Origin: an uncultured Pseudomonadales bacterium
GTDB lineage: Bacteria; Pseudomonadota; Gammaproteobacteria; Pseudomonadales; Cellvibrionaceae
Assembly: GCA_947487765.1 (NCBI GenBank)
Contig: CANKXO010000004.1
Coordinates: 372,001-436,000, forward strand
Direction: 5' to 3'
DNA: 64,000 nucleotides
In this document: positions 45,740-54,681 of the stretch, one piece after another
Layout of the letters: each line of letters opens with the position of its first letter
Numbering within the stretch: position 1 is the first letter of the stretch
The notes under the pieces: generated by a model
Databases searched by the model: none
Told to the model about the DNA's origin: nothing
The model's input: only the letters and a program-made list of their open reading frames with translations
Translations under genes and position numbers: made by a program

Positions 45740-46951
45740 ATGGCTGCTTTTAGTTATCGCGCAATTAATAATGCTGGCAAGGTTGTCAAGGGTACTCTTG
45801 AAGGTGATTCCGAGAGACAAGTGCGCGGCCAGTTGCGTGCTCAAAAACTGAAACCTATCAGTGTCGAAAGTGCTAAGCAAAAAGAGCAGCAAGCATCAGA
45901 TAATCGTTTATTTGCCCCTCGTTTAAAAACCAAAGACCTTACCTTGTTGACTCGGCAAATGGCATCTCTTGTTCAATCAGGCATGCCTTTGGTGGACGCT
46001 TTACAAGGTGTTGCCAAACAGTCTCGAAAACAATCTATGCAATCTCTGGTTTTACAGATTCGCTCTCGAGTTCTTGAGGGATTAAGTTTTGCTCAGGCAT
46101 TAGCGGAGCATCCACGTTCGTTTGACTCAATGTATCGTGCGATGGTGAACGCGGGTGAACAGGCAGGCTTTTTAGGGCCAGTGCTGGATCGTTTGGCTGA
46201 CTACACTGAAAATAGCCAGCACGCAAAACAAAAGCTTATGTCCGCCATGATTTACCCTATGGTATTGATGGTAGTCTGTGTCGCAATTGTGATTGCCTTA
46301 ATGGTATTGGTTGTCCCTCAGTTGGTTACTGTATTCGAAAGAGCAAAGACGGAGTTACCGTGGACTACTCAAACCTTAATCGGCACGAGTGATTTTCTGA
46401 GAGATTATGGTTTGTATTGCTTTTTAGGCATTGTGTTGGGGGTGATCGGGTTTAAGCGTTGGCTTAGCGTTCAAGCCAATCTTCGTAAATGGCACCGGTT
46501 ACTCATTAAGTTGCCTATTTTTGGTCATATAATAGTGCAGTCGGATACTGCGCGTTTTGCGGGAACCGTCAGTATGCTGATTGATAGTGGTGTGCCATTG
46601 TTACAAGGTTTACGTATCAGTTCTAAAACAATGAACAACTTAATCCTCAGTGAGGAGTCAGAGAAAGTAGCAACGGCTGTCCAGGAAGGTGCGAGCTTGC
46701 ACAGAGCTCTCGATAAGGCTGAGGTATTTCCGCCGCTGTTAGTGCAAATGGCTGCCAGTGGCGAAATGAACGGTACTTTGGGTGAGCAGCTTGGTTATGC
46801 GGCTCGCAGCCAAGAGAGAGAACTGGATCTACAACTATCGACCGCTTTGAGTATTGTGGAGCCAGTGACTATCGTCTCTATGGCCTTAATTGTTGGCGGC
46901 ATTATGTATGCAATATTGACCCCTATTTTTGGTATGACAGACTTGCTGTAG
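45740..46951 (+). CDS. gspF: Type II secretion membrane platform protein GspF
   Basis: This 403-residue polytopic inner-membrane protein has two homologous cytoplasmic domains (about 65-165 and 270-370) and three membrane helices (about 165-190, 220-245, 375-400). The LTRQMASLVQSGMPL and FAGTVSMLIDSGVPLLQGL motifs mark the two repeats. It transmits GspE work to the pseudopilus. Confidence 0.95.
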   Translation: MAAFSYRAINNAGKVVKGTLEGDSERQVRGQLRAQKLKPISVESAKQKEQQASDNRLFAPRLKTKDLTLLTRQMASLVQSGMPLVDALQGVAKQSRKQSMQSLVLQIRSRVLEGLSFAQALAEHPRSFDSMYRAMVNAGEQAGFLGPVLDRLADYTENSQHAKQKLMSAMIYPMVLMVVCVAIVIALMVLVVPQLVTVFERAKTELPWTTQTLIGTSDFLRDYGLYCFLGIVLGVIGFKRWLSVQANLRKWHRLLIKLPIFGHIIVQSDTARFAGTVSMLIDSGVPLLQGLRISSKTMNNLILSEESEKVATAVQEGASLHRALDKAEVFPPLLVQMAASGEMNGTLGEQLGYAARSQERELDLQLSTALSIVEPVTIVSMALIVGGIMYAILTPIFGMTDLL

Positions 46952-47008
46952 TGAGTGATTTTAAAACCTGGAAACGTAAAATTTAAAATATTTTAATTTG
47001 GAGCAAAA

Positions 47009-47443
47009 ATGAACAGAAGACAAGGTGGCTTTAGCTTAATTGAGATCATGGTAGTACTGATCATCATTGGTGTTATTACCGCTGGGGTAGGAGCAAAGTT
47101 TTTAGGTAAGGCGGATCAGTCTCGTGTTGATCAGGCAAAAATAGATTTTTCAACTATCGAAAAAGCTTTAAAGCTTTATCGCCTAGATAATTATCGTTAT
47201 CCCACGAATGAGCAAGGCTTAGAAGCGTTAACAGAAAAGCCTACTGTCGACCCTATTCCTCGCCAGTGGCAAGACGGTGGTTACTTGGATTCTTTGCCTG
47301 TTGACCCATGGGGTAGCCCTTATGTTTATGTGACACCTGGTGAGCAGAGCGAGTATGACGTGTATAGCTTGGGCGCTGATGGCCGTGCAGGTGGTGAAGG
47401 CTTTGATGCAGATTTATATAATCGGGATAGACGCGAAAAATAG
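47009..47443 (+). CDS. gspG: Major pseudopilin GspG
   Basis: This 144-residue major pseudopilin has the class III prepilin signal, short basic leader then GFSLIEIMVV, with cleavage after Gly8 and the essential Glu at mature position 5. The C-terminal half has the YPTNEQGLEAL helix, the PVDPWGSPYVY motif and an Asp/Gly-rich calcium loop near the end. It needs prepilin peptidase GspO, which is encoded outside the window. Confidence 0.96.
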   Translation: MNRRQGGFSLIEIMVVLIIIGVITAGVGAKFLGKADQSRVDQAKIDFSTIEKALKLYRLDNYRYPTNEQGLEALTEKPTVDPIPRQWQDGGYLDSLPVDPWGSPYVYVTPGEQSEYDVYSLGADGRAGGEGFDADLYNRDRREK

Positions 47444-47493
47444 CGCCGTAATTTTTTAAGTATGTAATGTGTAATTATTATAGGTAATTGTTA

Positions 47494-48096
47494 ATGCGGC
47501 TTCGCCATTACACCGGTTTTTCTCTGATCGAATTGTTGGTGGTGATGCTCATCGTTGCTGTTATAGCAGCAGGTGTCTCTTTAGCGGTTAACCCTCGAGG
47601 CTCAAGCGCCAAGCAAATTAATTTACAAGGCGAACGATTATTCGCGCAAATGCTGTATGCATTTGATGAAGCCTTGGTTAGAAATCAGGCTTTAGGTTTA
47701 GCGGTAGAGCAGGATGAAAGTGATTTGCAGGTTTCCAGAGAGTACGCCTGGAAACGTGACGGTGGTGTTGATCGTGAAACTAAAGAGCGGCGCTGGTTAA
47801 AAACCGAAAACCCTCTTGGTGTCCATGAATTGGCGGAAGAATTTGCTTGGTCTATTGAAATTGAAGAGGTTTCGCTAGAGGAAAACCTTGACCAATTACT
47901 CAATGAAGATGATGAAGAGATTGATCCCCGTATCATCTTTTATCCAAGTGGCGAGGTTTCAGAATTTTCTATCACAATTACTTTGTCTGAAGAAGCTTTG
48001 CAGGATGACCCTGAAGCAATTAATGAACGCTATAAAATCACACTGAATGAGCGTGGTGAGTTGACGCGTTATCGCGTAGGTGTCGAAGAACAATGA
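47494..48096 (+). CDS. gspH: Minor pseudopilin GspH
   Basis: This 200-residue minor pseudopilin has the GFSLIELLVVML prepilin motif (cleavage after about Gly9). The mature domain is strongly acidic, with a Glu/Asp-rich stretch around residues 128-150. The ATG at 47494 follows AGG at nine bases and is chosen over an in-frame TTG two codons earlier. It overlaps gspI by four bases (ATGA). Confidence 0.9.
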   Translation: MRLRHYTGFSLIELLVVMLIVAVIAAGVSLAVNPRGSSAKQINLQGERLFAQMLYAFDEALVRNQALGLAVEQDESDLQVSREYAWKRDGGVDRETKERRWLKTENPLGVHELAEEFAWSIEIEEVSLEENLDQLLNEDDEEIDPRIIFYPSGEVSEFSITITLSEEALQDDPEAINERYKITLNERGELTRYRVGVEEQ

Positions 48097-48470
48097 AGTT
48101 TTTTTTACGTAGAAAAACAAATGGTTTTACCCTGATTGAAGTCATGGTAGCTGTAGCTGTTCTTGGGTTTGCTGTGCCTGCGGTAATGTTGCTAATGATG
48201 CAATTAACTGATTCTGCTGGAGCGATCAGAGATAAAACAATTGCGAATTGGATTGCTGAAAATAAAGCGACGGAGTTAAGACTGGAGCGCGTTTTTTTAA
48301 ATCAGCTATTGCAGCGCGAACAAACAGAAAAAATTGAAATGGCTGGCACGGAATGGACAGTTGATGTCGATATCGATAAAGCTCAAATTTGGATTAGGTA
48401 TCGAATTACAGTGGGGCGTGACCCCGATAAACCTTTAGCGACATTAGATACATATTTGCATGACACTTAA
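48093..48470 (+). CDS. gspI: Minor pseudopilin GspI
   Basis: This 125-residue minor pseudopilin has the GFTLIEVMVAVAVLG prepilin motif after a basic leader. The VMLLMMQLTD helix and the KATELRLE segment typical of GspI follow. GspI nucleates the pseudopilus tip with GspJ and GspK. The start overlaps gspH and the end overlaps gspJ by 11 bases, so translation is coupled through three genes. Confidence 0.93.
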   Translation: MKFFLRRKTNGFTLIEVMVAVAVLGFAVPAVMLLMMQLTDSAGAIRDKTIANWIAENKATELRLERVFLNQLLQREQTEKIEMAGTEWTVDVDIDKAQIWIRYRITVGRDPDKPLATLDTYLHDT

Positions 48471-49161
48471 AACTTCTCGGCAATTAATAAAAGGCTTTAC
48501 GCTTATCGAAATGTTAATCGCTTTGGCGATTGGTGCAGGTATAGCAACAATGTCCTATCGTGCTTTAGAAGGGACAATTAAGGCTGATAATAAAATATCA
48601 GCCGTTACGCAACAGGTGAATGAAGTAGACCGTGTTTGGCAATATATTTCGAAGGATCTACTTTATGCTGTGGATAGAACCTGGAGAGATACAGGCGGTA
48701 CGGAAAAATCAGCACTTGTTGGTGTGTTTGGTGATCGTTTATCTCAAAGCGATGTCGTGATTGCCAATGAAGATGACTATTTGTTGCAATTTATTCGTGG
48801 CAACCGAGAAAATTTATTAAATCAAAAGCGTAGTGATTTGTATCTGGTGGGCTATCGGTTAACTCAAGATGAAGGCAGCGACGAAAAAATTCTGTGGCGG
48901 GATCATTGGTCGCCTGTTGATGGCAGTGGTGAGCCTAAAATGCAACAACGACGCTTGTTAAGTGGTATTCGAGATCTACAGTTTAGTTATTTGCCCAAAA
49001 AATTTAACAGCCTTGAAAGTAGTGCGTGGTTGACAGGGTGGCCAAATTCGAGAACAGGAGGTGCGACAAAAGAATTGCCTGCGGCTGTCAGGGTAACGGT
49101 TGAGTCCGCTTCAATGGGCAAAATTGTTCGTATATTTAACCTTTCAGTTGTTGGTGGATAG
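48460..49161 (+). CDS. gspJ: Minor pseudopilin GspJ
   Basis: This 233-residue minor pseudopilin has the GFTLIEMLIALAIGAG motif. It carries the RVWQYISKDLLYAVDR segment and a C-terminal beta-rich domain typical of GspJ. It forms the tip complex with GspI and GspK. Six bases separate it from gspK. Confidence 0.93.
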   Translation: MTLKTSRQLIKGFTLIEMLIALAIGAGIATMSYRALEGTIKADNKISAVTQQVNEVDRVWQYISKDLLYAVDRTWRDTGGTEKSALVGVFGDRLSQSDVVIANEDDYLLQFIRGNRENLLNQKRSDLYLVGYRLTQDEGSDEKILWRDHWSPVDGSGEPKMQQRRLLSGIRDLQFSYLPKKFNSLESSAWLTGWPNSRTGGATKELPAAVRVTVESASMGKIVRIFNLSVVGG

Positions 49162-49167
49162 GTTTTT

Positions 49168-50355
49168 GTGATGACTGACTTGCCTTTATCATGCCTAACA
49201 AGCCCTCGAAGTGAAAGAGTGGGATTAAAGTCATCGCAGAGTGGTACGGTGCTTATTATTGCTTTGTTAGTCGTTGCTGTTATTACAGGCTTAGCAATTG
49301 ATTTTGCCAGTCGGTTTCAGCTCTCATTGTCCCGAGCAGAAAATCGTTTTTTTACTAACCAAATGCAACAGTCTTTATTTAGTATTGAGCATGCTTCCAT
49401 GTGGGCGCTTCGAGAAGATAAAGAAGGGGATGTTGACGATGGCAATAAGAATTATGATTATTTAGAGGAAGATTGGGCAAAAGCGGAACAATATCAGCAA
49501 CTGATACAAGTTGAATTTGGAGATGTATTAATCAATGAAGTGTCTATAGAAGATGCTCAAGGGCGTTTTAATCTTAATCAACTTGGTCTCAGCTCTACAA
49601 AATATGACCCTAGTTTATCTTTTGATAAACGTTATACGCCACAGCAGAGGCGCTTTATTCGTTTGTTGCAGACAGTGCCTAATGGGGTTGTGAGCAGTAC
49701 AGAGGCAGAGGAAATTACTCAAGCTGTTATTGACTGGATTGATTCTGATAATAACGTGACGGGTGCAGGTGGAGCGGAAACAGATTTTTATGCATCTCAG
49801 GAGCAGCCCTATCGTGCGCCTAATCAAATATTTGTGAGCACCAGCGAGCTGCGTTTAGTTAAAGGCATCACAGAAGAAATATATGAGCATATTGCCCCGT
49901 TAGTGATAGCGATCCCTGATACCGCAGCGGGCATGAATATTAATACCGTTTCGTCTGAGATAATGAGGACATTAAATTCAAAGGAAGAAACAGTGCCATT
50001 ATCTGAGCAGGATGGAAGTACATTGGAGAGTACTCGTCCAGTTAAAGTTGATAAAAATTCTGAGGATGGTGAACGTACAGTTGTTAATGATGGTACTAAA
50101 AAGCAGGAAGGCTTTACCAAGATCGAAGATTTTTTAGATAGTAATGAAGTTGGAACCATTTTTGGTTCGGATACAGAGTTGCAGCCAGTAGCTGATGGGC
50201 TTACTACAGGTAGTAATTATTTCTTATTGAGCTCCGAATTGGAAATTAATGGTGTGACGCGTCGAGGGGTTAGCTTGTTGAAACGTGATACTGACCAGAA
50301 TACCGGTAAAATTGCCGTTCGTGTTGTCAGGCGTAGTAGTGAGGATGTATTTTAA
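49168..50355 (+). CDS. gspK: Minor pseudopilin GspK
   Basis: This 395-residue largest minor pseudopilin, which caps the pseudopilus tip, has the hydrophobic GTVLIIALLVVAVI segment without the usual Glu at position 5, as is normal for GspK. The leader before the cleavage site is about 26 residues, longer than usual. The alpha-domain contains DAQGRFNLNQL and INTVSSEI, known in GspK. The start is GTG, with ATG as the next codon. Confidence 0.92.
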   Translation: MMTDLPLSCLTSPRSERVGLKSSQSGTVLIIALLVVAVITGLAIDFASRFQLSLSRAENRFFTNQMQQSLFSIEHASMWALREDKEGDVDDGNKNYDYLEEDWAKAEQYQQLIQVEFGDVLINEVSIEDAQGRFNLNQLGLSSTKYDPSLSFDKRYTPQQRRFIRLLQTVPNGVVSSTEAEEITQAVIDWIDSDNNVTGAGGAETDFYASQEQPYRAPNQIFVSTSELRLVKGITEEIYEHIAPLVIAIPDTAAGMNINTVSSEIMRTLNSKEETVPLSEQDGSTLESTRPVKVDKNSEDGERTVVNDGTKKQEGFTKIEDFLDSNEVGTIFGSDTELQPVADGLTTGSNYFLLSSELEINGVTRRGVSLLKRDTDQNTGKIAVRVVRRSSEDVF

Positions 50356-50444
50356 ACGTGCTATCCTGAATTCAGAATACATAAGAATTTTAGACAAAAA
50401 AGAGATATTTCACATCAGTTATCTCAGATAGAGTAGAGAAAACA

Positions 50445-51692
50445 GTGACAGAAAAATTGGTTATACAACTGCTTGAAGAGACGGTAAATGAAGAGGGAGA
50501 AACCCTTCGTCATTTTCGTTGGGGGTTTGTCGATGAATTATCTCATTGGCCTGAAGACACCCATGAAGGTTCAGGCGAAGAATTGCTCGTAGCGTTTGAG
50601 AATCAATCTCGGCCCGCTCTGTTGCTGATTTCTGGTAATAAAGTTGTCAGTTTGCCTGTTGCCTACAATAAAAAGGAGGCGCGGCATTTTCTTAAGCTGT
50701 TACCTTATCAGATCGAAGATGACGTGCTTGGGCCGGTTGAAGATCTGCACTTTGCCGTCAGTAGCAATAAGGAAAGTGAGGTTATTTCAGCGGCTTATGT
50801 TGATTACGACTGGATTTCAGGTCTACTGCTATGGGCAAAAGAAAACGAGCTACTTATCGATCGTTGTATCGCTGATTATCAATGCTTGCAGGCCAGTGAC
50901 AACGAATTATTGATATGGTTTGTCGATGGGAATGTGCAAGGTCATCGTGCAAACGGCTTGGGCTTTAGTATTGCCCAGTCATTGTCGCAACCTTTCTTAA
51001 AGGATCTTTTGCAAAATCAACAAGATATTGAAAACCCTTGGCAAGTCAGGGTGTATGTTGATGATGCAGAAACACAAGAAATTATCGAAAGCCATATTAT
51101 GCCTCCAGTAGAATATGAGGTAATTATTGGTCAGCCGGCATTACATTTTGAGCAGAATAATCAGTTAAATTTTTGTTCCGGTAAGTTTGGTAAGAAGTTA
51201 CCTGTTGAGCAATGGTGGAAAGAAGCAAAACCGCTGGCGATATTAGCGGCAGCAGCCGTTGCCGTATTTTTTGTTGCCACTTTTGCTGATATTTATTTAA
51301 TTAAAAAACAGCAAGCCAGTGTTCAGCAGGAGATATTATCGGCTTATAAGGCTGCTGTTCCAAAAGGTCCTGTGAATGATCCAGTGACACGATTAAAAAG
51401 AATGCTGGGATCAAATACTGCCAGTAATGAAGCTAGTCAGGCGGTTTATCTTTTATCAAAGGTGGCCCCGGTGCTGGATCAATTAAAAATAAACCTGGCG
51501 ACGCTGAATTACAGTAACCGTGAGCAAGCCTTGCGTATCAATATCAAAGCGAAATCTTTTAACGGGGTTGAACAATTTCGACAACAATTGGACCAGCAAG
51601 GCATTAAAGCTGAATTACAAAGCTCCAATGCGGCGGATGAAGGTTTTCAGGCTCGTCTACGCATTGCACTAAAGGGGAGTAGAAATGGATAG
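50445..51692 (+). CDS. gspL: Type II secretion protein GspL
   Basis: This 415-residue bitopic protein has a cytoplasmic actin-like domain that binds GspE (about 1-255), one membrane helix (about 262-283) and a periplasmic ferredoxin-like domain (about 320-415). The LPYQIEDDVLGPVEDLHFA motif is the best-conserved stretch. The start is GTG and follows an 89-base gap after gspK, and the end overlaps gspM by eight bases. Confidence 0.92.
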   Translation: MTEKLVIQLLEETVNEEGETLRHFRWGFVDELSHWPEDTHEGSGEELLVAFENQSRPALLLISGNKVVSLPVAYNKKEARHFLKLLPYQIEDDVLGPVEDLHFAVSSNKESEVISAAYVDYDWISGLLLWAKENELLIDRCIADYQCLQASDNELLIWFVDGNVQGHRANGLGFSIAQSLSQPFLKDLLQNQQDIENPWQVRVYVDDAETQEIIESHIMPPVEYEVIIGQPALHFEQNNQLNFCSGKFGKKLPVEQWWKEAKPLAILAAAAVAVFFVATFADIYLIKKQQASVQQEILSAYKAAVPKGPVNDPVTRLKRMLGSNTASNEASQAVYLLSKVAPVLDQLKINLATLNYSNREQALRINIKAKSFNGVEQFRQQLDQQGIKAELQSSNAADEGFQARLRIALKGSRNG

Positions 51693-52161
51693 GTTACTTG
51701 CGTGGTGGGAAAATCATGAGCCGCGAGAGCAAATGATACTGGCAGTCGTTGGTGTTGTTTTAGCAATCTTTTTATTCTTTTTTTTAGCGATTGACCCGGT
51801 AATGAGTTGGCATGAAAAAGAGAAAATAAGATTAGAGCGTAGCCTTGCTGATGTGGCTGAAGTTAAACAATTGGCTGCGCGCGTTCAGGCCAAGAAAAAG
51901 TCGAGTAATAATCAACGCTCGAAACAAAGTCTAGCAGTGTTAATCGATAGTAGCTTACGCGAAAATGAATTAGTTATGCGAGGCTTTCAGCCAGGCTCTA
52001 AACAAGATGCGCGCTTACGTCTTGAAAATGCCGCCTATTCTTCTTTGGCTCAATGGTTATATGATTTGGAATATAAACACGGTGTCAGTATCGAAGACTT
52101 ATCGCTGACACCTGCTAAACTTTCAGGACGATTAATGGTGAGTGTCAGAGTTAGCCAATAA
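51685..52161 (+). CDS. gspM: Type II secretion protein GspM
   Basis: This 158-residue inner-membrane protein has a short cytoplasmic start, one helix (about 18-37) and a periplasmic domain. WWxNxEPREQMIL at the start and the VSIEDLSLTPAKLSG strand near the end are typical of GspM. It forms a complex with GspL and GspC and is coupled to gspL by an eight-base overlap. Confidence 0.9.
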   Translation: MDRLLAWWENHEPREQMILAVVGVVLAIFLFFFLAIDPVMSWHEKEKIRLERSLADVAEVKQLAARVQAKKKSSNNQRSKQSLAVLIDSSLRENELVMRGFQPGSKQDARLRLENAAYSSLAQWLYDLEYKHGVSIEDLSLTPAKLSGRLMVSVRVSQ

Positions 52162-52232
52162 GCTTACGTCTGTTTTTATCTACTAGTAAGCTCCGGTTGC
52201 ACTGGCTTCTTTTAAAAAGTTGTTTTGAAAAT

Positions 52233-53018
52233 ATGTCTCTTTTAAAAAAACGCTATTGGGTTATTATAACCCTACTGTTAACTCTTTTTTTAGTTCTACG
52301 TACTTTTCCTGCGGCTTGGGTTATTTACGGTGTTCAGCAAGCTGCGCCTGGTTTGCAGGTGTCTGGTGTTAGTGGATCCCTATGGGCAGGGCAGGCTGAC
52401 TACAGTCAATGGGTTGATCGTGGCCATACTCTTCCTCTGGGTGAACTGAAGTGGAATTTGCAGGGTTTGTCTTTATTGATGCTAAACCCTTGTGTGAATT
52501 TTTCAACACAAACGAATCAACAGACTATTAAAGGTGAAGCATGCTATGCCTTAATTGGTGGTGCAGCCAAAATAGAGGAAGTTGATGCCTCAGTACCTGT
52601 AGCAAAGGTCGCTCCATTTTTTAGTGTTGATCTTGATGGCAATATTGATGCTTATATTAAGCAGGCGATATGGCAAGATCAGCAATTAGGGAAGACAGAT
52701 ATTAATTTATTGTGGCAAAGAGCCTCTCTCTATAATGGCAATCAATGGATTCCTTTGGGTGATATACAGAGCCGTATCAGTGATGATGGTAATGGTGGTG
52801 TGGTATCTCAATGGAATAATGTGGAAAGTGCCCAAAAACCATCACCAGTCGCCTTAAACTTGAATGCAGGGGTGACTGAATTGGCCACCTCTAAGCCAGT
52901 ATTAAAAGTCACAGGAACGGTAACGCCGGGGCCACGAGCCTCAGCATTGCAGCAGATGTTACAATTTGTCGGTGAGCCAGCAGGTAATGGGGCTTATCGT
53001 ATTGATGTGACAGAATAA
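52233..53018 (+). CDS. gspN: Type II secretion protein GspN
   Basis: This is a 261-residue accessory protein with an N-terminal membrane helix (about 7-24) and a periplasmic domain, with the GxSGSLWAGQA motif (near 45-55) common in GspN. Its role in secretion is not essential in all systems. The ATG at 52233 is chosen over an in-frame TTG 12 codons earlier. It ends the canonical gsp gene set. Confidence 0.88.
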   Translation: MSLLKKRYWVIITLLLTLFLVLRTFPAAWVIYGVQQAAPGLQVSGVSGSLWAGQADYSQWVDRGHTLPLGELKWNLQGLSLLMLNPCVNFSTQTNQQTIKGEACYALIGGAAKIEEVDASVPVAKVAPFFSVDLDGNIDAYIKQAIWQDQQLGKTDINLLWQRASLYNGNQWIPLGDIQSRISDDGNGGVVSQWNNVESAQKPSPVALNLNAGVTELATSKPVLKVTGTVTPGPRASALQQMLQFVGEPAGNGAYRIDVTE

Positions 53019-53022
53019 ATCC

Positions 53023-53997
53023 ATGGCTCAGCTTCTTATCGCTCTCTTATTCAGTGTGTTTTCTGTTGTTTCTCATTCAGCTTGGGTGAGCGAACAGCAG
53101 GATGCGATGGGCACTCGTATCAGTGTCACTGTTTGGCATGATGACAATACAGTTGCTAACAAAGCGATTGCTGATGTCATGGCGGAGATGCAGCGCATCG
53201 ACCAGACCTATAGCCCTTATATTGAAACCAGCGAGCTTTCCCGCCTGAACCGCTTGGCTGCTAAATCACCTCAGTCTATATCCAAAGAAATGGCCTTATT
53301 GTTATCGGCGGCTTATAAAACCAGTGAGCTGACCCAGGGTGCTTTTGATATTACTTACGCCAGTGTTGGGCACCTTTATGATTATCGTAAGGAGAAGCAG
53401 CCAGATAGCTCTCAAAGAGAACAAAAACAAGAGGCGATTGATTATCGCTGGGTAGTTGTCGAGAGGGGTAAGGTGAGCTTTAAGCACCCCGGTGTGGTTA
53501 TCGATTTGGGGGGTATCGCTAAAGGTTATGCTGCCGATAGAGCAATTGATATTTTGTGGCGTCAGGGCATTCGTCACGCATCTTTCAGTGCTGGTGGGGA
53601 TAGCCGGTTATTAGGGGACCGTAGAGGTCGACCTTGGCTTGTAGGTATAGAAAACCCACGGCAGCAAGACGCTGTTGCCATTACTTTACCTCTGGATAAT
53701 ACCGCTGTATCGACTTCTGGTGATTATGAGCGTTTCTTTATTGATCAAAAAACCGGGGAAAGAGTGCATCACATTATCAATCCTCGATCTGGCAAATCAG
53801 CAAAGGGAATAGCTAGCGTCACAATTATTGGTGAAAAAGGCCTGCAAACCGACCCATTATCGACTAGTGTTTTTGTTATGGGTGTCAAAAAAGGCTTGGC
53901 ACTAATTAATCGTTTGCCGACGATTGATGCCATTATTATCGATACTCAAGGCAAGGTTTACTATAGTGAGGGCTTATTACCTCCATCGAAACAATAA
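53023..53997 (+). CDS. apbE: FAD:protein FMN transferase ApbE
   Basis: This 324-residue exported flavin transferase, with an N-terminal signal (1-18), attaches FMN to threonine or serine in envelope proteins such as Nqr or Rnf subunits. The DAMGTRISV start of the fold, the GAFDITYASV motif, DLGGIAKGYAADRA and the SAGGDSR flavin-site motif are present, as is HHIINPRSG. It starts five bases after gspN, an unusual companion for a secretion operon, and no flavinylated partner is near. Confidence 0.94.
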   Translation: MAQLLIALLFSVFSVVSHSAWVSEQQDAMGTRISVTVWHDDNTVANKAIADVMAEMQRIDQTYSPYIETSELSRLNRLAAKSPQSISKEMALLLSAAYKTSELTQGAFDITYASVGHLYDYRKEKQPDSSQREQKQEAIDYRWVVVERGKVSFKHPGVVIDLGGIAKGYAADRAIDILWRQGIRHASFSAGGDSRLLGDRRGRPWLVGIENPRQQDAVAITLPLDNTAVSTSGDYERFFIDQKTGERVHHIINPRSGKSAKGIASVTIIGEKGLQTDPLSTSVFVMGVKKGLALINRLPTIDAIIIDTQGKVYYSEGLLPPSKQ

Positions 53998-54103
53998 ATT
54001 GTGTGCCAATTACCAGAAAAAAAATAATAAAAAGCTATGCTGTCATATTATAGAAGTTACTACTGTCGTTTTGGGTGAGGGTAGTAATCCGGAGGAGTAC
54101 TGA

Positions 54104-54667
54104 ATGATCCGCTTTTGTCATAACATTTATAGAATTACCTTAGCGCTATGCTTATTATTCGCCAGTTCCATCTCTATGGCGCAGACAGATCCACAAGTAG
54201 AGCAAGAAAAAGAAAATACAGCGCTTAATCAGCAGGTTGAAGACTTAAAACAAGCTGCACTTAACCTCAATCGTGACTTATTATTGCTTGAAGAAGAGTT
54301 ATTATTCCCTGGTAATACTCAGGTCGCGGTTTTTGTCTCAATGGATGTTGGTGAATTCTTCCAGCTAGACGCGGTTAAGGTCAAAATTGATGATCGAGTG
54401 ATTGGTAGCCATTTATATACCGAAAAGCAAGTGAGCGCCTTGTATCGAGGTGGTATACAACGTATCTATGTAGGTAATGTTAAGTCTGGAGAGCACGAGA
54501 TCAGTGCATTCTTCACTGGTAAAGGCCCTCAAGGGCGTGATTATAAGCGAGCTGCCAAGCTGAATTTCGAAAAAACCAGCGATCCCGCATTATTAGAGCT
54601 TCGCATTGTTGATTCCACCCAAAAACTACAGCCGATATTTGATATCAAAGAATGGGAACTGCCTTAG
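54104..54667 (+). CDS. Secreted coiled-coil protein of the TPR/ExbBD cluster
   Basis: This 187-residue protein has a signal peptide (about 1-26, ending at SMAQ), a short Glu/Gln/Leu-rich coiled coil (about 32-65) and a beta-rich domain (about 70-187) with VKVKIDDRVIGSHLY and SGEHEISAFFTG motifs. I know related genes only as first members of the same ExbB/ExbD/TPR cluster. No catalytic residues are seen. It is the first gene of the nine-gene block. Confidence 0.78.
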   Translation: MIRFCHNIYRITLALCLLFASSISMAQTDPQVEQEKENTALNQQVEDLKQAALNLNRDLLLLEEELLFPGNTQVAVFVSMDVGEFFQLDAVKVKIDDRVIGSHLYTEKQVSALYRGGIQRIYVGNVKSGEHEISAFFTGKGPQGRDYKRAAKLNFEKTSDPALLELRIVDSTQKLQPIFDIKEWELP

Positions 54668-54681
54668 GGGTGTTAATTATC

